DNA of 64,000 nucleotides from NCBI RefSeq assembly GCF_037392515.1, contig NC_090291.1:40159501-40223500 (forward strand). The letters are read 5' to 3'. The notes under the pieces were generated by a model, which was not told the origin of the DNA, ran no database searches, and worked only from the letters and a program-made list of their open reading frames with translations. How positions within the stretch are numbered: the first letter of the stretch is position 1; each line of letters opens with the position of its first letter. Shown here one piece after another: positions 33,001 through 48,000 of the stretch. The position numbers were made by a program, and so were the translations under genes. This DNA is from Haliotis asinina. Lineage: Eukaryota > Mollusca > Gastropoda > Lepetellida > Haliotidae.

Positions 33001-36000
33001 GAGAGTGGCAGGTCTCTGGTTCAATCCCTGAACAGATAGTATTTGTTGTCACCTACAGCATCAATGACAAGAACTTGCCAGTCAGGGAAATCAAATTATC
33101 TGAGTAGGGTATTCATGTTACATTGAAGGATGGTATCTCACTTGTCTAGCACAATAAAGCCAGCATAAGTCTTGACTAGTACAAACATTTACACATATAT
33201 TTTGTATGCTTTATATGAACATAAATCATTTACCTCACCTCACATTATTTGTTTGTTTTCGTGCATTTGTTGTTTAACACGCAGCGATATTCCAGCTAAT
33301 AGTGGTAGACTCAGAGTCAGCGAGCCTGACCACCCGGTCAAGTTTGTCACCACTTACAGGTTACTGAAGATACATTCTAACCCAGATCTTCACAGGTCCA
33401 CATTATCAGTGTACAATGACATTCACAAGCAAGGAAAAAGAAGAGTCTGAACAAACTGAAACTACATACAAACTATTCTACCACAAGGGAGATATGAATC
33501 CCACATGGTAGATGAAAAGGTGTTCAGATAATGCACTGAACTGTAAGCCGAGCCAATGATCATCAGATTGACTACTCAAGCCCCTCAACCAGTGGTTGTC
33601 AAGGATACGGAGTGACGACCTGAACACTTTCTGCTGCTGTTTCAGGAAGTAGCCGGTCTGTTTGAGAAGCTGGGTCAGGCCATCCGTGGCAGCGGCTGAG
33701 GTGTTGATAGCCTTGAGGTGCATTCCATACCTGTTTAACAATACTCGCATCCTTTGATCTCATACAAGCATATTGATAAACTTAAAAAACAATAGATATC
33801 ATTGTCAATCATTGTACCAGTACAACATCTATGATATCACTGCCACAAATACTGTATTTCAACTGTAACAGTACACAAATCTTTGGAATTTTCAACAGAA
33901 GTCCTCTTCATTCTCAAGGACACACAACTAGTTGTCAAGAGAAGAGTACTACCAAACAGCATCAAACTCTTCAACTTGTCAAGGTGGAAAAAAATAATTT
34001 CCCTGTTGTATGTACATGAGTCGACATAAAGATTTCTTCCAGTTTCTATCTCCACACAAAGGTAACACAAGTTAACTAAGATTCTTTCTAACAGTAGTTG
34101 TTGATATTAGTAGTTACTGCTTGACAAGTACTAGATGAGTCAGCACAGTAAACACACTTGTGACAATCAGAAGGGGCAAGTAATCTGGACGAAAATACTT
34201 GTTTGCTACAGGTAGATTGGCAATTAAGCATGTGCAATACATGTTGACTGTGGAATGAAATCAATACCGCTACTGTTTAACACACGTCTCATAGAGCAAT
34301 TTAGTTCAGCAAAATACCATCACGAAATGATTTGCACGAGGAAATTGAACTTTTCAATATTTAGACAACAACCTGTTTCCCACTTGTTTCAAATGGAATG
34401 TTTTTGACCACATGTCCTTGTCAAGCAGTAACTATTATTCATATGTACTACATAACCAGGCATATTCCACAAATGAAGTGATCAGGATCAAATAAGCTGA
34501 CTTTGATAATCAGAACAAAAACTCTGAAACAAAGACTTTGATGTACTGTGAATCAATGTAATTGTGGCAGAATGTGCTCAGTTAACAAATGTGACCAAAT
34601 TAATTACATGATTAACTGTTACCAACACTGATTTGGCAGATCATACCTACCTAATAACTCTTACTGCTGTTGTCCTGGCAAAAAACACATACTTACCTCA
34701 CAACTGTTCCCAATATTGACCTGGCAGGTCATAGTTCCCCAACAAATGTTACTCACAACTGCTACCACTGCTGATCTGGCAGATCATACTTACCTAACAA
34801 CTGTTACCAATGCTGATCTGGCAGATCATACTTACCTAACAACTGTTACCAATGCTGATATGGCAGATCATACTTACCTAACAACTGTTACCAATGCTGA
34901 TCTGGCAGATCATACTTACCTAACAACTGTCTTAATGCCCAGCAGCTGTAGAGGTGACAGAGTGAACTTCTTCATCCCAGTGTCATCAGCTGTTTCAAGA
35001 GGAAACAAAAAATCTGGTACAGAGATGATGATCAATACAAGTTTTAATCCTCTGGAAAATATGTATCATGCACATTCTATTGCTTATGAAGTTGCCACCT
35101 ACTGACCAACCTAAACTGCCCACACATGATTCTACAACATAGTTTATCATCCAACTGGAATTCATCAATTATTTTTACAAGTGAATTAACAATGATTTAT
35201 TATTTTTATATATGATAAATATCTTCATGTACATGTCTAAATTTTAGTCCGACACCGTCAGGCAGGTGAATTTAGAATCTGGGTGTCCATGTTAAAAAAA
35301 TAACACATCCCGGGCTGTCGGGCAGGCAGGTAATTCGCATGCTGCATCATGGACATTCCACGAGTAGATATATGAGTATATCATCTGCACAAACAGACCT
35401 TTTCCTGTGTTTAACACAGAGGGTTTTAGTATTCCAGATACATGACCACAATCTGTAAATAATCAACAAATCAATGATTGACATTTTGGAGACTTCCATC
35501 ATATAACTGGAATGCCACAGTGCACTTGAGTGCAGTGTAAAACAACAAACAGACCAACATACGTGAGAAGTCCAGCAGAGGGAAGATGGCCTCCTCTGGG
35601 ATGTTGCTGAGGGTGTTGACCGTCTGCTCCAACAACTGCTGCATCACTGGAACAGACGAACAAACACTTACTGGAAGAACTAATCTTGAATATCAATTCT
35701 AAAATGGATAGACACATTTTCATAAAATAAAGCAGACCAGTGTCCAGTTTGGACTGGTAGTGCATTTAAAGTAACTGTCGCACGATAACAACTATGGATG
35801 TGCTTCTTTTAGGGTCGGATTATACACAGGGTATATACACTAGCATTGACACTACATTCTATACAATGGGTCTGACTATACTCAGTAATATACTATTCTT
35901 TTGTATTTTTTTTCTTTTTATTATTTTGTATTTTATAAATATAGCTAGGTGTATCTATTTTAGCATCCAGACACCTCTCAGTAATGTACTCTGCTGGATA

Positions 36001-39000
36001 AGGGAGGTCCCAGATGTCAAGAATATAAAAGATATCATATCTCTGCAAACCCTCAAGACTTTACACACACATTGATGAGATATTCATACTGAAAAAACTC
36101 AACCACATGTACAAAAATACTTTACAACACCCTGGGTGATCATAAAGCTCTTGCCTTTGCAGTTACTCTGAGCATTATCTCCCTTTAGCCTGATATAACA
36201 TTTATCTTCAATGTGTCTGTACTCAACAGAGTGACTACTGAGGGGGAAATAAATATTGCCATAACGATAGTCTATTGCAACAAACTATTGAAACAGCAAT
36301 AGTAAATACAATCATTTACTGCAATACTATTGCTATAGTTTTTGTTTCATTGAATTGTCTCATTCGAAGTCATTTCCCAAATGAATGTATAGTTTATATG
36401 AAAAAAAATCAAGTGCAAATAGTCTCTGCGTCTTTTGATAATGACAAGAAACTTAAAACTCCGATCAAGTTCGTTTAAGAGGTAACAGGGGCAGATAACT
36501 CTAAATCAAAGTGAACGAATTTGGTACTTCTTGTATCTTGCACTGTACACTAATCACTGGAAGTCAATTACTACAATATTGATAGTCACACATACATCTA
36601 ATGATTCGATAGTTTTCATTTCAATAATCGATTAATTGCTATTGGAGACTCAACAATTGCAGTCCATAAAAAGTTCATTTCATCATTACAGCCCTAATAC
36701 TCACAGCTCCCCTTGGCTTGTTCTGGTTTGTTGGTGAGGAGTTTCACGAAGATGTTGCGGCCTTTCTCCATCCACGGCATCTTCCTATCTCCTTTCCCTG
36801 TGAGGAACTTGCTGAGCTCATTGTCTGTGTAGACATGCAACACGAACTCAGCATACATACAGGCTGCACATGTTACATACATCAGGTGGCATCAAAAACA
36901 TTCCAGCTTTATCAACAGTCAGACTGTATATCTCTCTCCTGTGTTTAGAATGTAACGAGTACACTAGAGGGTAGAAGGAAGGGAACAGTTTATGAATGAC
37001 CCTTATATATCACTGCCCTAGACATCACAGTCCTAGATGTCCAGCCCTTATACATCACAGCTCATATAGATCATAGCCTTTATGTATTAAAGCTCCAGAT
37101 ATCACAGAAATTATACATCACAGCCCATATATATCAGAGCCCTTATACATCACAACCCTAGATATCACAGCCCTTATTCATCACAGCCCATATATATCAC
37201 AACCCTAATACATCACAGCCCTTATATATCACAGCACTTATACATCGCTGCCCTTATATCACAGCCTCTACATACAGCAGCACCTGCATACCACAGACCT
37301 AGATATCACAAGCCTTATGTATCATAAGCCCTTATATACAACAGCACCTGCATACCACAACCATATATATCACAGCCCTTACATATAGCAGCACTTGCAC
37401 ACCACAGCCCTCGATATCACAGCCCTATATGTAGCAGCACCTGCATGGATTCATATCACAGCCTTTATATACAGCGACACCTACATACCCTAGCCCTATA
37501 TATCACAACCCCTAGATATCACAGCCTTTATATACAGCGGCACCTACATACCCTTGCCCTGTATATCACAACCCCTAGATATCACAGCCTTTATATACAG
37601 CGGCACCTACATACCCTAGCCCTATATATCACAACCCCTAGATATCACAGCCTTTATATACAGCGGCACCTACATACCCTAGCCCTATACATCACAACCC
37701 CTAGATATCACAGCCTTTATATACAGCGGCACCTACATACCCTAGCCCTATACATCACAACCCCTAGATATTACAGCCATTATATACACTACAGTTGCAC
37801 CTGTACACCAAAGTTCATATCACAGTCCCTATAAATCAGGGCGCTTATATATCCTAGCCCTATATATCACAGACCCTACAGACAGCAGCACCTGCATACC
37901 ACAGCCCTAGATATCACAGTCTAGAAAAATCACAGCCATTACGTACACTACAGCAGCACCTACATACCACAGCCCCTTATATCACACACAATCTTCCATT
38001 TTAGCCACATAATCCTCATTTTAATTGACTTTTGAGCATAGTAGACTTACATATCTTGGAAAGCCCTGTGGGAAAACAAGTGTGTACTGAAACACATTTC
38101 TTCTAGCTGTAAGTTTAATGTTCCCTAAAGCAGGTAGGGTTCATCGTGCTTCAGACAGTGCTTATATCACTGCATGTCTGCTTAATACAGGAAAACATTA
38201 TTGAAGGTCTTGTACATTAATATGTGGAACACAGAGACTGAAATCTGGAGTTGAAACATTTAACCATAGGATCCTTCCATGCTCAAGGGACACAACTCTA
38301 CACAGTGAATTGTTGTGCATAACTTGATAAGACTAGCTGCAATGTAATTAACACACATTCTAATACAACAAAGAGATTATACTTAACTGAATACAACAAA
38401 AATAAACATTCTGGAATATTGTTCCCTTAACTTTGTGTATCAGTTTATATTGTAATTAGCTCATTTTCATTTACTGAACGGCAGAAGAAACACAACTCTG
38501 GCCTTTTGTCAAGTCTTGGAATAGAAGACATAAACATGAACGCTTACTTTTATTTTCATTTCATCTTGTAGAAATTTGTGTTTCTTTTGCTGTTCAGTAT
38601 GTGAGATGTCTTCCAATGCTAATATGTCTGATTTTATGTGAGACAGTTGTCACACTTCAAAAAACCTAATCTTGGTCTTCTTATATATAGAACATTCATA
38701 ATTACTGTAATAAAATCAATATTTCTCTAAAGCACCAAATCAGATGAACAAGACACTAACAAGAATGTCGAGTACATACTAGACCACTAAATCATAGCTG
38801 ATAAAACGTTTTCATAATCATATTGGATGTATATGACTAGGAATGATAATTTATTCAGACAATGTGCACCTTAACACAGGACATGTCAACAACAAGTGGC
38901 GGATCTCCATGAACGGTGCTCGCATGCAGTGCCAGTGTACAACAAAACAGCAAGCAAATACAAATAGATGGTTTTCATCTTTAGTAATTAAACAAAATTT

Positions 39001-42000
39001 AGTGATACAGCTCTATTAAGTAGCGAGATACTTAAGTCGAAAGTTTGCAAGCTCAATCACTCAAACTGTGTGCGACAAAGGTTCAGTCAGCTCAACGTGT
39101 TGATGTGGGGTAAGGGATGTATTGGGGTTCAGGATTTCAATCTCACTCAAATCAGCTCTTTTAGTCTGACACTGTCTGTGAGTAAGGATCTATCACCTCC
39201 ATGGAAGCTGACTCTGGTGAGCTTTTGAGCTTCGAAATGAATGTTGGTCAGTCAGGAGACCTTTGGTTCTGAGAAGACTAATGCTTAGTCTCTGAATACA
39301 TAATTTTGATTGTAGCAAATAAACCTGTTTAAATTGGAAAGGAGCCCCAGGGAGACCAGAGATTCAGAACGTGAGGAAATCTAGCCCTGCTTCATCTAGG
39401 GTTTCAGCACTGCAGAGAGGGTAAAGCATTAGGGATAATAATGTGGTTCAGGGACTGTTATACAGACTACCACCAGTAGGTCCTGAGGTGATGCCTGACC
39501 TTCACTCACTGACGTACAGCATCAGCTAATGATCTGATTTGAATGATTTTGGCGGAATGTTTCATCAATCAACACTTCATCAAGGTCAATCTCCACAACT
39601 CATCATGCCAGACAAACCTTCAGCAGTTGGTTCTAAGGCTGAAATGTTTATCTCATGTGTTACACAGCTGCCAAACAGCCTCATCATTCATCATATAAGC
39701 CATCAACAATGTTAAGTCCCCTCTATAACAAGCATTTGGACCTAGTCTGCCCTGAAAGCCAACAAAGGACATAAAGGTAGGACAGGTCTGTCACTAAATG
39801 TGCACCCAGAATGAGAGTTGTTTGTCATGTTGATATCATGCCCTGCAATAGGCAGTATCTGATCACTGGACTTTGTACTCTGCAGATATCATTGGATCAT
39901 GGTATTTTCATCTTATGTTCATGAAAAAACTATTCATGATGTGATCTGCAGGTGTTCATGATATGCTCACAGATGCACATATGAAACATGAGTCATGATA
40001 TGCTTGTCACATGCACATATGAAACATGAGTCATGATATGCTTGTCATGTGCACATATGAAACATGAGTCATGACATGCTTGTCACATGCACATATGAAA
40101 CATGAGTCATGACATCCTTGTCACGTGCACATATGAAACATGAGTCATGACATGCTTGTCACGTGCACATATGAAACATGAGTCATGACATGCTTGTCAC
40201 GTGCACATATGAAACATGAGTCATGACATCCTTGTCACATGCACATATGAAACATGAGTCATGACATGCTTGTCACGTGCACATATGAAACATGAGTCAT
40301 GATATGCTTTCAGATGCACACATGAAATATAATTCACGGTATACTCAAAAGATACGTCAATGACTTTCAAGCTCTACAAGTCATCACCATCACCATCACC
40401 ATGTCTACATCTGCATTTCTGAACACCCACAACTTGCATAATAAATAAAGGACATAAAAAACATATGATCGTGTTACATCATGAACGTGCATCTGTAGTA
40501 ATACAACATTCACAAATAAACTTGTACATCAATGACTAACCTATCCTTCACATTCTCAGCCATAAGAAATTAGCTGCTTAATTTCAAACATCTTAATTAT
40601 TCCATGATTATCAACTGAAAAAGCCCAAATAGCAATGAAAGACATGATTTTGTGAATATGTGGTTATTTTCACTACATACACACTTTCAGCAGTTTGAAA
40701 GAGAATGACATTTGAGATTAACACAAAGTCTCATTTGTTCAAAATGTCAGTCAACAGCCAGTAAGGAGCAGTAACTCTGGATGTATTGATTCTACCACTA
40801 AAGAATTTCTTTCACTGGAAAACCTCCCAGAATCAAAACAAATAATAAGATATAACTGACGAATTATTTTAGCCCATTTCGGCATCGAACTTCTTATGGC
40901 ACCATCTGCATGTGTGGGAACATCACAGTGATTAATGTTGCCAGTGACATGTCCATGAGCTCACCTTGTTTCATGGCTGACCGGCCAGCCAGGTTGGGGC
41001 AGTACTCCCTGGGGAGGGGGTAGGCAGAGAACAGAGGGTACGGGTACACCCCGTCACGTGTCTGGAGGATGAGAACCAGGTATCAAATATTCAACAAAAT
41101 AATGTGGGAACCCCCAAAACAGGCCATAAATACTGTAGAATGGAGACAATATTTATTGATACACTCCTTTATTCTGCATAGGCAAAGTTTTGACATAGAT
41201 TCTACATTAGAATGACAATAGAATCTACATTGAAATTTTGCATATACAGAATAAAGTTGAATATCCATAAAAATTTTCCTCATTCTTCATCTCCTCAACT
41301 CCTAAACTCCAATCAAAGAAGCATATATACTGCAATCTTACAAAAAATATTGACCCTCACTGTAGCTCACCTGAATTTGCAACCAACCATAAAAATGTTA
41401 ACAACAAATGCAAGACAAAACGTTTCTTTGTCCACACTGATATCAAAATGTTTCCTGCATTTAACTAACACTCAAATCCTACTGATTTCAACCAAATCTG
41501 ACATCATCATTACAAGATTCCAAACTGCCAAATTCCAGCTCTACAGAGAGAAAATCAGAACATTATGAGATAATTTAAGAGTGTGGTCAAAACTGAAACG
41601 TCAAAAACAATGTCAGTTTTGTACATAGAATTCAAACAAGATTTGAACAAACTGTGGTGTCAACTTTAGTAGGACTGACAGCCAACCTGGCTATATCATA
41701 TGCTAACTTCCATTCAATCAAGTGAGTGAGTTTAGTTTTATGCCACACACAGCAAAATTCCAGCTACATAATGGCGGTCTGTAAATACTCGAGTCTGGAC
41801 CAGACAAACCCGTGATCAATATCATGAGCATCGATCTGTGCTATATGATGACATTTGTCAACCAAGTCAATGCAACCTACTGATCCTGTTTGTGGCTTCT
41901 TATGACAAACATGGGTTGCAGAAGCCCAACTCTAACCCTGGTTTCACTGGTCGAAGCATATAATACTAGATGGAATTGTATCAGTCGTCTCCCGCAACCA

Positions 42001-45000
42001 CACGGCCTGCTGTCATAATGAAGTGCATGATGATCACAGATGCTGTGCTCTCACCTGTTCCAGAGACCGAGGGGGGATCATCCTCTCCGTGGGTCCACCA
42101 ATCAGGTGAGTCTTGACCAGCAGGAAATTCCTCTCTACAGACAACACATCCACTATTGTCTGGTCACTGAAACAGAACTGAGTGAGTGAGTTTAGTTTTA
42201 CACCACACTCAGCAATATTCCAGCTATATGGCGGCGGTATGTAAATAATCGAGTCTGGACCAGACAATCCAGTGATCAACAACATGAGCATCGATCTGCG
42301 CAATTGGGAACCAATGGCATGTGTCAACCAAGTCAGAGAGCCTGACCACCCGATCCCATTAGTCACCTCTTACGACAAGCATAGTCGCCTCCTATGGCAA
42401 GCATGGGTTGCTGAAGGCCTATTCTACCCCGTGACCTTCATGGGTCCACTGAAACAGAAGACATACACACAAGGGTCACTCTCTTTGTCATCACAAAACC
42501 CAAACCTGTACTCATGCCATCAAAAAGACAAACGGCATCAGGAAATTGTTAACAATAGGTTTTGTCTATCACTTACATTAAGTAAGGTAAGCATAATCAC
42601 TCAGCTGTCTATATACTACCTAAATCCAGCAAGCAATATGAAGAGGAGTGATAAAAAATTCAGCGGTCTATAGTTTAACCCATTTACATCTCACTCAGGA
42701 ATATCTCAAAGACACATTTTCCACTATATTTGTGATAAAAGATATTGAACTGGTGACATCACTTCTGAAATGAGGCTATGGTGGTCAATGGGTCCAGGGT
42801 ATATAATACAAACATGGACAAAAAAGGATGGTACAGTTTCAGTGAAGTGTGTACCTGAAATGAGGCTATGGTGGTGAATGAGTCCAAGGTATATAATAGA
42901 AACACAACACCCTGGACAACAGAGGATGATACAGTTTCAGTGTGAAGTGTGTACCTGAAATGAAGCTATGGTGTAGAATGGGTCCAAGGCATATATTAGA
43001 GATATAACACCCTGGACAACAGAGGATTATACAATGTATGTGAAGTGTGTACCTGCCATCCGTGACGTTGTCAGCCTGGGCCTGGAGCAACAATTCCTGG
43101 AACTTATACTGGGACTGCAGCAAGAGGTATGTATCCAGGCATGATGTCATCACACACAGCACCCTGCAAAACAGCATCAGCATCAAGCAGTGTAGAGGTG
43201 GGAGGGGGAAGGATGAGGGAGTGAGGTAATAAGGACGAAGAAATGATGAGTGAGTGAGTGAATTCAGTTTTACACTGCACTCAGCAATATTAAAGCCATA
43301 TGGCGGCAGTATGTGAGTGAGTTCAGTTTTACACCGCACTCAGCAATATTCCAACTGTATGGTGGTGGTCTGTAAATAATCAAGTCTGGACCAGACAATC
43401 CAGTGACCAACAACATGAGCATCGATCTGCGCAATTGGGAACCGATGACACTTGTAAATCAAATCAGCGAGGATGACCACCAGATCCTGTAAGTCAACCT
43501 ACGACAAGCATGGGTTGCTGAAGATCAATTCTAACCCGGATCTCCACAGCCGGGAAGGAATGATGTGTGATGGAGGGAGGAGATCATAATGTAATGGAGG
43601 GAGGAGATCAGGAGGGAGAGTGTGAGCATTGTGAGAGAGGGAGGAATTTCCTAAAGGAGCAGAGAAAAGGCAAAAGAATAGAGTGGAAAGGAGGGAAAAA
43701 TAGACAAAAGAGCAGAGGGAGAAAAGGACAAAGGGGAGTGGAGGGAGTGAGGAATGATGTGTGGATGGAGAGAGGAAAAGGAGTGGAGAAAAGAAGAGAG
43801 AGGGGGGTGAGAGCAAGTAGAGTAGGGAGAGAGGAATGAAGACTGAGAGAGGGAGGAAAGATGGGAGAAAAGTAGACGGACAGGGAGGTTGAATTATGTG
43901 TGGGAGGAAGGGAACATGGGAGAAAGATGGCAGGGGGAAAGGAAGTAAAGGAGAATGACTACTGCAGGAGACCAATTCTAGCAGAGAATGTTTCACTGCA
44001 GTGGCCTTTCCAGAGTCACTTAATTTCCATTTTACAATTTCATTTAATTGTCACAGTATGAAAATATGAACAAGGTAAAAATATCCCTTTTGATTAGAGT
44101 GATTGTAGGCAAGTAATCTGTATATCTGTATCTACCTGAGCCCAAAGGAATGAGACTGCTCATAGTTAAAAAGAGAATGAATCTTGGCTGGACTGTCTAT
44201 CATCACCAACCGGTCCATCAGTGCCTGCAACATACAGGTGACACATATATACAGGTGAAGTAGCATTCAGGTGAAGCAACACACAGGTGAAGAAACATTC
44301 AGGTGAAGTAACATACAGGTGAAGTAACATACAGGTGAAGTTCTGTAGGTCAAGGTGAGTTCTGAAACAACTTACATCAACAGTGTCCGGGATGGTACGG
44401 AAGCTATAGCTGTCCCGCACCGGCAGGGGTTTCTCAGCTAGCACCTCATACACGGCTGGAAAGCCTGACAGGATGTTCAACAGTCGGCTCAGATGCTGAA
44501 AGCATGAAACGTGATATACCTGATCATGACACACCGTCTAAAAAATAATCCCCTCATAACAAACTAAACAAGTCAACAATGATACTGGCATCCTAGGATG
44601 ATTCTGTTTTCACCACTGGCTTAATGACCAGCTGGTTGTTTAAGATGACTTAAAAACAGTTGCATATGCTCAGTTTGTCAATAGTAAATACCAATGGTAT
44701 CCTTATTCTGTCTTGGGATCAAGGCCAAATGTCATTCACTGACCTTGTGCGAGAGGCGGTCTATCGCATCCACCGGCCAGCTCTTGGGGGTGAAGACAGG
44801 TTCATCTGAGGGTCCACACTCCAGGGATGACCACAGTTCTGTCATCAGAGCCTTGATATAACCTGGAAGAGTGACAAAAAACGAATGATTGCATTCCTAA
44901 ATTGTTCATACTTGCAAAATGTTCAAAACATATGTTTGTATTTTAATCAACTGACCAGTGTTCTGTAGGGCCACGATCCCTGGTGCTGTGGCAGCCATCT

Positions 45001-48000
45001 GAGTCACCATCACTCCATATCCAAACTTCTCGCATTTGCTGACCTGTAACATACACAGCTTATGCTTCAGAGTTATCTCCCCTACAAAGATAGTGCTTCA
45101 GAGTTATCTCCCCTAACTTGAAGCAACCTGGTTCGCTTGCGTGTTTGCTTTTCAATGCCACCACTCAGCAATAATCACTCAGCAAATAATCATGTCAGAA
45201 CTAGAAATGCAGTGAGTGACATCAGGGGCATTGATCCACATAGCTGGGATACAATGACGTGTACAATGACAAACTGGGATACGACGACCACCTGATGCTT
45301 TTAGTCACCTTTCACAAGAAGAATAGGTTGCTAAAGATCAGTTCAACTAAGATCTTCACTGGTCTATGATCTTCATGAGTCTAATTAAGATCTTCATGGA
45401 TCTAACAAAGATCTTCATGGGTCTACCTAAGATCTTCGTTGGTCTACCGCTTTAAACTGTAGGGGCATCAAATACAAATAGTGATGGTTGATTGTTTTGT
45501 TTGTTATCAGCAATATCAATTCCCCTCAAAATGCATCAACAATGAATGACTGCTATTTCCACCATACTGTTCTACAGTCAGGTTGGAAATACACTCAGTG
45601 CGCAGTCATGTTCTTCATCTTGGCAATTCACTAAAACAATTAGGTGAGTTTATGAGAATCTATGGAACATTGATGAGAAGCAACCACAATCTATCTGAAC
45701 TACTCTATCTATCTTTACTCCGATGCCCCTTTACGTGACGACAACTGATGGCCATTCATAAAGCCCCTGTATCCACACACATGCGCATGCTCAAGGAAGT
45801 AACACACTATTACCCCTGTTATATCAAGCTTCCTGTGAGGCACTCGAATGTTAATAGTCATATGACTTATCCCACCGGGTACCCACTGGGTTCACTGCTG
45901 GATGAAGAGAGGAAAGTTTGCCTATGGTGAGTGTCCTCCTATTTCTGTGTCGTTTGAACATTTCTGCCATAACTTTGTACCATAATTCATCTACCTTGAC
46001 AGAGATTTGTTTTGTAATCTCACCTCAAGTCTTTTAGTAAGGCCTACGGTGTTAATAACTATTTTTATGACAATTCTGTCATTGATTGATTGTTTCTCTG
46101 TATCTGAGAACTGTTGCTAATACGCTCCTCATCTGACAGACATTGTAACAGTTGTTTCTGACTACAGCCATGCTTGGTTGACAAGCTTGTAACCTGATTT
46201 TGCTGGAATATAAAAATAAGTTAAATAAGGTACCCATTCCCTGTTGGATGAACAGAAGAAATTTTATTATGGTGAGATCTGATGACACTTGTAGAAGCAA
46301 ACACTGACTGCCAGATCATAACGTGTGGGTGACTGTAATTCTGTGGTGTTTATATTTATGCACACATGTTTTCTGATGCAAAGAACCAAATATGCTTGTT
46401 ACCTGTAGTTTCTTCTCATATCTGGTGTACATGTAGGACACACACTCATTGATGGCGCCAGTCAGCTGGAGAAGAAGGATCCCCTTGGCAGTGCTGGCGA
46501 AGTTCAGTAGGTTGTCCCGCAGTGTGTCTTCCCAGAACAACCTGCAAATGTTAAGTGACAAATCTTTGAAACCTATAGTGTGTCACATCTAACTAGTATT
46601 GATAAAAACCTTCTGAATTGAACCAAATGATAAAATATTAATCTGTTATGAATAAAAATATTACTGGGGAAAACCCAATTCCTCCATATTACTACAGTTA
46701 ATCAGTCACACCATATCACTTTAGTCAATCTGTAAGAGATATTATGACAGCTAACCTGCCACGCCATATTACCAAAGTCAATCTCTCACATACGGTACTA
46801 CAGCTAACCTGTCACAACATATTACTATAGTCTGTCTGTCATACATATTACTACAACTAACCTGTCATGGCATATGTACTATAGTCAATCTGTCACACAC
46901 ATTACTACAGTCAATCTGTCACACATATTACTACAGCTAATCAGTCATGCCATATTACTACAGTCAATCTGTCACACATATTACTACAGCTAATCTGTCA
47001 CCCCATTTTACAATAGTTAATCTGTCATGGCATATTACTACAGTTAATCTGTGCTATAGCAAACTAACTACACTCATATGAAATAAGGAAAGTTTTCTCT
47101 AAGTTATTTTGAGCAGTATATAGCATTTGTTTAGCAAGTTCATGTATTCACTTGCATTTATTTTCTGGGTTGGTTTCGTGACCCAAAGCTCAACATAATG
47201 ATTAGCCAAAATAATAAGGGCTATGCTTTGTAAAGTTATTTCAAAGGCATATATTTGCCTTCAGTTTGCTGGAACAATTAAATCAAAAGGTGTCACCTTA
47301 GGCATGGGTCAACACATCCAGAAGTTGGGTACAGAGGCCTGAAGGTCAACCAACACATCACCATGGTTACTTACACACTGACTTCCTTGTGAGACTTGTT
47401 GATGTCAATACTGGAGTCTGATGGAGTAGGTGTGGCAGCACGGTCAGCTGCTTGAGAGGCCTGGGAGGTAAAATAATCGGTTTATATGTTGGATGATTCC
47501 TTGGTTAGACCTCTCATTCATTCATTCATTCATTCATTCATTCATTCATTCATTCATTCATTCATTCATTCATTCATTCATTCATTCATTCATTCATTCA
47601 TTCATTCATTCATTCATTCATCTATCTATCTTATGGTGTATAAAACTAGAAGTTGACATTAAGAACATACTAACAACACTGATATGACAGCAAAATTCCC
47701 CCCTCCATCTGCTTTAGCCACTGTATTGTGCAGATCATACTGCTGTAGCACCAGCAAGCCCTGACATGTATTCTACAGCTGATACACTCACCTCCCTACA
47801 CACTGTAGCCACTGGCATGTATCATACAGCTGATACACTCACCTCCCTACACACTGTAGCCACTGGCATGTATCATACAGCTGATACACTCACCTCCCTC
47901 CACACTGTAGCCACTGGCATGTATTATACAGCTGATACACTCACCTCCCTACACACTGTAGCCACTGGCATGTATTATACAGCTGATACACTCACCTCTC

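Noticed and set aside
32966..33050. tRNA gene on the plus strand
   Set aside because: Same reason: box-like motifs without a cloverleaf that closes.
34716..35105. 129-codon frame with [14 protein letters not shown] repeats
   Set aside because: Plus-strand shadow of the 42-bp array and e27 of TBC1D32.
37445..37834. 129-codon repeat frame
   Set aside because: Translation of the 62-bp array; no non-repeat domain and no splice context.
43499..43996. 165-codon Leu/Pro/Ser-rich frame
   Set aside because: Complement of a purine-rich tract next to a SINE-like element.
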